Positions 5,975 through 11,335 of a stretch of DNA of 11,335 bases are shown piece by piece. The notes beneath the pieces were generated by a model that saw nothing but the letters and a program-made list of their open reading frames with translations, made no database searches and was not told the origin of the DNA. The DNA is from Chrysochromulina tobinii (Eukaryota > Haptophyta > Prymnesiales > Chrysochromulinaceae), in contig JWZX01000236.1 of assembly GCA_001275005.1 (NCBI GenBank), forward strand, positions 1 to 11,335, given 5' to 3'. Both the position numbers and the translations under genes were made by a program. How positions within the stretch are numbered: position 1 is the stretch's first letter; each line of letters opens with the position of its first letter.

Positions 5975-8900
5975 ATGACAGATGCTCTAGAGGCGACACC
6001 AATGGAGATTGCGGAAACCACCAGTCCAGCGGCGAACGGGACCGGTCGACCCCCATCAACGAGCGATCCGATGGAAGGGTGCCCCGCACTCTCCGCGATT
6101 CCCGACGCTTCCGGCACATCTGTTGACTCGGCAGCCGAGCTACATGCGCAAGTGGCACAGCTGCCGGCGGCGGCGAGCAGCGGCACCGGATGCTGTGTGG
6201 GACTTCCGGACACGCACGTCGTCACCATTCAGCCCCTTACCCGAGCGATTGCCAACGAAGAGCAGGTGTGCGTTTGCACTCGGGTCATGCAACTCAACAC
6301 GGGGCTACGTACCAGCGATCATAGCCCCTGACCCCAATCTCCTGCACGCACCTGCTTCCTGCATGCTGACAGCGTACCCCTGTGTCGCGCGTCGCGCCCA
6401 TGCTTGCTATCATCAGCGTCGCACGATCCTCATTCCCGTCGCCGCCGTCAGCGGGCTTGAATCGGTTGCACAGCAGGTGGCGTGCGCCACCACGTCATTG
6501 CAGCAGGCTTGGCTTTCGGCGGACACCTCATTGCTTGGCTACGGTACAGAGGAGCGCCAGATCGCGCCTGGGCCGGGTGGCACGCCAACCATCCAAGTCG
6601 ACCCTATGACTCCGCCATCACCTCCCGAGGCCCGCCCCCGCCCCGTCGTGCTCGTGGCAGCAGCGAGTGTCACTGCCACCTCAAGTGCCACTGCCACCTC
6701 AGATGGGCGCGTGGATGGGCGCATGGGTCTCGCTGCTGCTGCTCCTGTTGTTTGCAGCTCGACGCCCGTGGGCAGCCAGCCTTTGGGCAATCGGCCATTG
6801 GTGCTGCCTTCCAACCCCAAGCGCGGTGCAAACGGCCCTCTTGCGCAGGAGCAGGCGGCGGCACTGGTCCAAGCGGCTGCCATAAGGGCTGCACAGGCGG
6901 CGAGCACTTCCTATGACCAGCCCCCCTCCAAGAGGCCTATGTACAAGGCCCGGGGGATGGCCCCACGCGGCCTGACGCAGAGCACTGGGCCCGTGTACGC
7001 CAGCTGTCGAGAGACTCGAGCCCGCGCGTCATCGACCCCGCTCTCGCTCCCCTCCTCTCTCAGAGGCATCCCCATTCGCCTGATGTGCATCGCGTGGTGC
7101 GCAACGCTCCCATCTTGCGCAGGTCGGCCGGCATGCTCAACATGCTCAAGCCTGTGCAGCCGATACCCGCTGCGATGGTCATCTCGGAGACGGTCGTGGT
7201 GAGCACTACCGATACCCGATCCGACACTCTGAACTCGGAGCCGGGCCCTATCGTCGCGGCCTTCGCCGACCCAGAGCACGACATGGACATTGTCTGCGTC
7301 ACCGCGACCCCTGCTGCGCTCGAGGTCACCCGGGAGGGCCCCAACGAGCTGTGGGTGAAGCTCACCTTGACCGTGTGCCACGAAGTACGCAAGGCCCTCA
7401 GCATGGATTGCCTAATATGGATTGCCCCTCTTATCACCCCGAAGGGCCGTGTGAGTGTGTGCGCCCCGATCACCGGCCTCTCCTGAAGGCTGATGGCCGC
7501 CGCGTGCGTGCGCGCGTTGTGTGCCGCCGTGTGCCGCCGTGTGTCTGCCTCACAGGGACCCGACAACCAGCCGGTAGCCCTTGATATCCGAGACTGCGGC
7601 GCGTGCCTCTACTGCCTGGACAAGCCTCGATTCGGTGGCAAGGGAACCAAGCGGCAAAAGTGCGTCAACAAGAAGATGGCTCATGTGGGCCCTGTCAAGG
7701 CGTGGGCATCGCTGCGCGTGACGTCCACGCAGGAGCTCCAGATGGTCGAGGACTTCTCCAACCGTGAGCCGCCCACCGAGCTCACGGATGCAGTGGAGCT
7801 GAATGGGCCGCTACCGCTCGTATGGGCATTCCCACGGGCGCGCCGCGCGCGGCCGCTCCCGCCCGCCTACGTGCTCATGTACTACTGTGAGAAACGTGTG
7901 CCGCTTGACCGTCGCTACCTCTTCCGCTCACTCGAGTTCCGTGCCAATCCGACCAAGCGCAGCCTGGACAAGGTCACCAACGACTCGATGCTCTCCAACG
8001 ATGTACAAGGTCTCCAACGATGGCCAAGGTCACCAAAGTCCTCGATGCTCTCTCTCCCTTACGCAGAGGAGGCGGCTGCCCCCTCGAAGCTGCCGGCGCT
8101 GCCTTCGATGCCCGTGGGCTCGCCAGAAGCCAACGGCGCGTCACGTGCCGCGCCCACCGCGCCCGGCGCAACATCAGGACCGTCCCCGAGCCTGATCGAG
8201 ATCAACACGGCCATGGCAGAGGCGAGCATGGCGGTCGGCAAGGCGAGGGCGGCAGCAGTTCTCCCTGGGGGCGCCTCTGCCGAGCCCGCGCGCAACGCCA
8301 ATTCGAGCCGCGCGAAGCCGGTGCCGGTGGCGATGGACGGACTGTGCATTGGCACGCCCCTCGTCACGCTGGCAATGACGGAGGCGATCCAGGCGAGCAA
8401 TCAGAGCCTCCAAGCTAGACTTGCCGCGAGCCAGGGCAGGCCGCTACCCGCCAAGCCTAAGCCGCGCAAGCCACGCCCTCCGAGTACATGTACCAATGTA
8501 CCCGAGGCAGCCAGCAAGGGGGAGGATGACAAGTCCAAGGGGGCCTCGAAGGGGGCCGAGCAGCAGCACAAGTTCATGTGGACGTTCGACGCGAACTGTG
8601 GCCGCTTGCCAACGTCGGAGGAGGTGCAGCAGCACCTCCGCTCGCTCGGCGGCGCGATGGGCGGCGCGATGGGCAGCGGCCAGATAGGCTGCGGCCAGAT
8701 GGGCGGCCTGCCGGGCGGCGCCATGGGCGGCGCCATGGGCGGCCAGACGGGCGGCGCCATGGGCGGCGCCATGGGCGGCGCCATGGGCGGCACGTATGGC
8801 ACGCAGCACATGTGCATCCCGATCAACTGGCTCACGCCCCACGCGCTCAGTCACAGTGCGGCGCCCGCTGCCCCCGAGCATGAGAGCGGGGGGATGGTGG

Positions 8901-11335
8901 CCCCTTCATCCATTGGAGCGCAGTCCATGATGGCGATGATCGACGGCAGCCTGCTGCGCGCGGTGGTGCAGATGGAGGGGGGTGGCCATGCGTGCCTTCC
9001 GTTCACGCTTGCCACCGCGGCGCCGCACGGCCTCTGCTCCACCATCGTGCCCATCGAGCAGCTCGACAGCACAGGGCCACCCAAAGTGACCATCCCTGCG
9101 CCGGACGCAGCCAGTCATGACTTCATGTACACCCCATTCGAGCAGTACACATCGCCGCAGCTCACCACACGCGCGCCGCCGCCCGCCGACGTACCCGAGG
9201 GGGTCGCCCTGGAGCGTGGGGTCGAGCGGATCGCTTCGCTTTCGAGCGCACCGGCGCCTCGGAAGCCAGCGGAGGTCGCGTCGATGTCCACACGCGATGA
9301 GAAGGCCGTGAAGGCGGCGGTGTCGGCAGCAAAGGCGGCGACAAAGGCGGTCAAGCACCCGACGATCGGTAATGCTGCCAGGGCCGCCGCACTCATGGCT
9401 GCGAGCTCGAAGTTGGTCGCTGCAGCCAACATGCTCGTCACGTCAGCCGAAGCTTCGGATGCGCGTTCAGCAGCTGTGCGCCACCAAGGGCATCCCTTGC
9501 TTCTGCCCTGTAACGAAGACGGCCATCCTAACGGTGATCCGCCCACAGTGTCCACGAACGCGGCTGCCGCCGCGGGCGCAGCCGTCGCTGCCGCCGCCGC
9601 TGCCTCTTGCGAAGGTAACGCGGCGGAGGATGGCAAGGCGTCCAGCAAGCCAGCACACCCCACCTCGCAGGCGGCGAGAACAGCCAAGCTTCCGCATCTA
9701 CCGTCGACGCCGGGCGCTGCCGCCGCTCGCGGCTCTGCGGCAGCCAAGCCTCGCCCATCGTCCAGGAAGGCCATTGCCGCCTTCCCGGGTGTGGGCCTCG
9801 AGCCGAGCCATAGCAGCACCTCGTCACAACCGCAGGCCAAGCCTCCGGGTTCGTCACAGCCGCAGGCCGAGCCTCCGGGTTCGTCACAGCCGCAGGCAAA
9901 GCCTCCGGGTTCGTCACAGCCGCAGGCAAAGCCTTCGGGTTCGTCACAGCCGCAGGCAAAGCCTTCGGGTTCGTCACAGCCGCAGGCAAAGCCTACGGGT
10001 TCGTCACAGCCGCAGGCCAAGCCTTCGGGTTCGTCACAGCCGCAGGCCAAGCCTTCGGGTTCGTCACAGCCGCAGGCCAAGCCTTCGGGTTCGCTCAAGC
10101 TCAAGTACCGGCACGCACCTCCGACGGCTGCACCTGCCTGCACTGCCTTGGTGGCATCAGCGGCGCCGACGCGGGCGGCCACGAGGGAGACTCAAGGTGC
10201 GACGGCAGCTGAGGCGCCTCCACCCAAGCGCCGGCGCACGTCACAGTCGGCCTTCTGCGGCCCGACGTGCAGGCGGTGTGGCATGCCATCGGCAGGCGTG
10301 CAGCTCCAGATGGGCATGTGCCCCGAATGTGCCCTCGAGTACGTGCTCGCGGGGATGCCGACCTCCGACCGCCAGATCGCCGCCGCACAAGCGGCCTCGA
10401 GCCAAGGGGCGGGGCGTTCGGAGGCGCGTGCGATCGCGGCCGCGGAGGCGCCGAGGCGTGCGGCCCGCGGCCGACGACTCGAGCCAGCCGCGTCAGCCGA
10501 GGACGAGCTCGAAGAAGGTGCCTTCGAGGGCTCGGCGGGCTCCTCAGGACGAGAGGACGAGGAGGACGAGGAGGACGAGGGCGCCGATGAGGGCGGTGCT
10601 GTCGAGGACGGGTCTTGGTCGACCAGGAATGCGCGGGGCAGCGGGCAGCTCGGCCGTCGTCGTGGCCGTTACGGCAAGCGGCGCCCGACGTCGGAGGACG
10701 TGCTCGAGGCTGAGGCCCTCGGTCTGCATCGCTCGACGATCTGGAGACGTAAGCAAAAGATGCTCCAGCTCGAGCGGCAGGCGCTGCAGGCGGCCTCTCG
10801 TCACTCCCTCGTGCAGCGCCGCCGCGGTGAGCGCCGCGGTGAGCACCGCGGCTCGAGCGGTGAGGCTCCCGACACGACGCGTGTGCCCGGCACGGCGCCC
10901 GCCGACGGCGAGAGCTCGAGCGGTGACGAAGCTGACGAAACTGGCAGCGAGAGCGCCGGAGGCGGCGGCGAGAGCGGCGCCGACGGCGCCGACGCTGGAG
11001 GCAGCGGCGAGAGCGGCAGAGACGCCGCCGACGCCGCCGAGAGTGAGTCGGGCAGCAGCAGCAGCGACGCGAAGGTGCTCACCGAGGAGGCCACTTTCGC
11101 GGCAGCGGCTGCCGCGGCCACGGCTCAGGGACGCGGGCGCGGGCGAGCACGAGGGCGTGGGCGCGGACGTGGGCGCAGCCAGTCTGTGAGCCGTGGGCTG
11201 CCCGGCCGGCCACGCACGCATCTGCGCCCCGAGATCGAGCTTGAGGCCGAAGAGGACGTGACGCAGCAGGTGCGCGTGAGCGGCTCTGTCGGGGGTCTGC
11301 TGCACTTCCTGCACTGCGCCGTGTGCTTGCAGGTG
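5975..11335 (+). CDS. Large nuclear-type protein with half-CXXC zinc finger, partial
   Basis: Modelled as exons 5975-6265, 6477-6992, 7064-7450 and 7556-11335, all phase 0, giving 1658 codons with no stop before the window edge. Exon 4 alone is 1260 open codons with strong GC3 bias. The order is: Ser/Pro/Ala-rich N-terminus (1-398) with NLS-like PPSKRPMYK; half-CXXC finger (412-439, CGACLYCLDKPRFGGKGTKRQ); an unrecognised region; Gly/Met tract; nine SSQPQAKPSG-type repeats (1154-1243); zinc-ribbon-like cysteines (1299-1323); acidic tract; helix-turn-helix-like segment (about 1444-1475); GRGRGR tract (1590-1605); and a final LHCAVCLQV that may open another zinc motif. This combination suggests binding to DNA or chromatin, but I recognise no named ortholog. 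Start, intron 2 and the 3' end are uncertain. The last bases, CAG|GTG, could be an exon end. Confidence 0.72.
6266..6476 (+). other. Intron 1 of CXXC-protein gene, 211 nt, phase 0
   Basis: Donor GAAGAGCAG|GTGTGCG, acceptor GCACAGCAG|GTGGCG. Exon 1's frame stops at 6329-6331, so a splice is required. This junction joins TRAIANEEQ to VACATTSLQQ in frame. AGCAGGTG is present at both junctions. The acceptor is a tandem CAGCAG and its pyrimidine tract is weak; a better tract precedes 6451, but that acceptor would break the frame. The exact acceptor is therefore moderately uncertain. Confidence 0.55.
6666..6701 (+). repeat. 18-bp tandem duplication in exon 2
   Basis: AGTGTCACTGCCACCTCA at 6666-6683 is followed directly by AGTGCCACTGCCACCTCA at 6684-6701, with one mismatch. 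It encodes SVTATS then SATATS in the Ser/Thr/Ala-rich region and keeps the frame. Confidence 0.9.
6993..7063 (+). other. Probable intron 2 of CXXC-protein gene, 71 nt, phase 0
   Basis: The coding frame must change between exon 2 and the next segment. A strong acceptor with a long pyrimidine run, CCTCCTCTCTCAG, ends at 7063. A donor at GGGCCC|GTGTACG (6993) gives an in-phase join. As an alternative, the downstream frame is already open from 6917 and reads protein-like (PDAEHWARVRQLSRD), so the real junction could be upstream of 6993, or the assembly could carry a 1-2 base error here. Confidence 0.45.
7451..7555 (+). other. Intron 3 of CXXC-protein gene, 105 nt, phase 0
   Basis: Donor GGCCGT|GTGAGTGTG matches the GTGAGT consensus; acceptor TGTCTGCCTCACAG|GGACCC. 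The frame upstream and downstream is the same, and the only obstacle, TGA at 7484-7486, lies inside the intron. Splicing joins LITPKGR to GPDNQPVALDIRDCGAC. A tandem GTGCCGCCGT 10-mer pair lies at 7521-7540. Confidence 0.75.
7583..7678 (+). other. Half-CXXC zinc-finger motif
   Basis: The encoded segment has C412-G-x-C415-x2-C418, then the KFGG-like DKPRFGG, then KRQ-x-C434. This is the second half of a CXXC (zf-CXXC) domain, the fold that reads unmethylated CpG in eukaryotic chromatin proteins. The first CxxCxxC cluster is absent, and the final cysteine of the canonical domain is replaced (KKM), so only one zinc site remains. DNA binding is an inference from the family. Confidence 0.75.
7969..8066 (+). 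repeat. Nested microduplications and possible 57-nt intron in exon 4
   Basis: CAAGGTCACCAA occurs at 7969-7980 and 8025-8036; CTCGATGCTCTC at 7984-7995 and 8041-8052. Between them is a 19-bp tandem pair, TCTCCAACGATG followed by TACAAGG or GCCAAGG (7992-8010, 8011-8029). A pyrimidine run, CTCTCTCTCCCTTACGCAG, ends at 8066 and looks like an acceptor. With GTCTCC at 8010 as donor it would remove 57 nt in frame. The frame is open with or without splicing. Confidence 0.6.
8648..8790 (+). repeat. Gly/Met-rich coding repeat, 12-bp GGCGGCGCCATG units
   Basis: Tandem GGCGGCGCCATG or GGCGGCGCGATG units encode GGAM repeats, broken by GSGQIGCGQMGG and GGQTGG segments. It is a disordered linker between the unrecognised region and the central part of the large protein. 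The units contain the palindrome GGCGCC. Confidence 0.85.
9821..10090 (+). repeat. Nine 30-bp coding repeats (SSQPQAKPxG)
   Basis: Nine contiguous 30-bp units encode nine decapeptides SSQPQA(K/E)P(P/S/T)G. Variation falls at the first unit's CAA, GCC/GCA, one AAG-to-GAG change, and the ninth codon (CCG, TCG, ACG). Units 7-9 are identical at the DNA level, which points to recent expansion at the 3' end. The proline/glutamine spacing suggests a flexible linker. Copy number is likely polymorphic. Confidence 0.95.
10256..10330 (+). other. Four/five-Cys zinc-ribbon-like motif
   Basis: The residues are C1299-x3-C1303-x2-C1306-G-x12-C1320-x2-C1323. The CxxCG and CPEC knuckles resemble a zinc ribbon. 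It is preceded by basic PPPKRRRT, an NLS-like patch. I cannot assign it to a named finger family. Confidence 0.55.
10691..10786 (+). other. Helix-turn-helix-like segment
   Basis: The sequence SEDVLEAEALGLHRSTIW, continuing RRKQKMLQLE, has the pattern of a Fis/resolvase-type helix-turn-helix: a helix ending in ALGL, a turn, then a recognition helix RSTIWRRKQK, followed by a Gln/Leu-rich helix. It lies between acidic and Ser/Gly-rich disordered regions. The match is by eye and to a short motif only. Confidence 0.45.
11129..11176 (+). other. GR dipeptide tract
   Basis: Sixteen residues of alternating Gly and Arg with one Ala (GRGRGRARGRGRGRGR) near the end of the visible protein. Such tracts bind RNA or the minor groove (AT-hook-like) and are arginine-methylated in many nuclear proteins. 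The function here is inferred from composition only. Confidence 0.7.

Noticed and set aside
9115-10182. 355-codon minus-strand frame with DEPEGLACGC repeats
   Set aside because: It is the complement of the SSQPQAKPSG coding repeat. The plus-strand frame continues for 1260 codons across the same DNA and contains zinc-finger motifs.
9372-11189. 605-codon plus-strand Arg-rich frame (RHSRRPSLRV repeats)
   Set aside because: It is a shifted frame over the same GC-rich exon. It is low-complexity Arg/Pro/Ser and lacks the upstream continuity to the CXXC motif.
10544-11314. 256-codon minus-strand Ala/Leu-rich frame
   Set aside because: It is the complement of the Gly/Ser/Glu-rich C-terminal region; its Ala/Leu composition is expected from that and no motif is seen.

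Overview
The window reads as nuclear DNA from a GC-rich unicellular eukaryote, most likely an alga. Haptophyte or pelagophyte is my tentative guess; the sequence alone does not settle it. Evidence for a eukaryote: an SDA1-type ribosome-biogenesis gene, a membrane-anchored FkbM-type methyltransferase, GT-AG introns, start contexts such as ACCATGG, and a very large nuclear-type protein with a CXXC zinc-finger core. I see no rRNA, tRNA, CRISPR array or recognisable transposase.

Layout. Positions 1-346 are probably non-coding. Three genes lie head to tail on the minus strand: an unrecognised small protein (347-916), an FkbM-family methyltransferase in two exons (2463-1456 and 1169-1050), and SDA1 (5503-2945) with one in-frame 90-nt intron. 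A gap of about 470 bp (5504-5974) separates SDA1 from a divergent plus-strand gene that starts near 5975 and runs off the right edge. I model that gene as four exons. The last exon (7556-11335) is one open frame of 1260 codons with no stop. It carries a half CXXC zinc finger, a Gly/Met-rich tract, nine identical-length 10-residue repeats, a four-Cys zinc-ribbon-like motif, acidic tracts, a helix-turn-helix-like segment and a GR-repeat tract. It looks like a chromatin or transcription protein. Because no stop lies inside the window, a search for closed ORFs misses this frame, and several long but spurious antisense and frame-shifted ORFs cover the same DNA.

The most interesting signal is in the introns. 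The SDA1 intron is flanked by a perfect 15-bp direct repeat that contains AG|GT, so both splice sites come from the duplicated target. The FkbM intron is flanked by an 8-bp direct repeat and is mostly an 11-bp minisatellite. Its units (ATGCACTCGGC, ATGCAATCAGA) closely resemble the 12-bp units inside the SDA1 intron (ATGCAATCAGGG, ACGCACTCAGGG). Intron 1 of the plus-strand gene is also bounded by an 8-bp repeat, AGCAGGTG. All five modelled introns are phase 0. This suggests recent intron gain by an introner-like insertion or by local tandem duplication. The three recognisable genes have no evident shared pathway; they look like ordinary neighbours.
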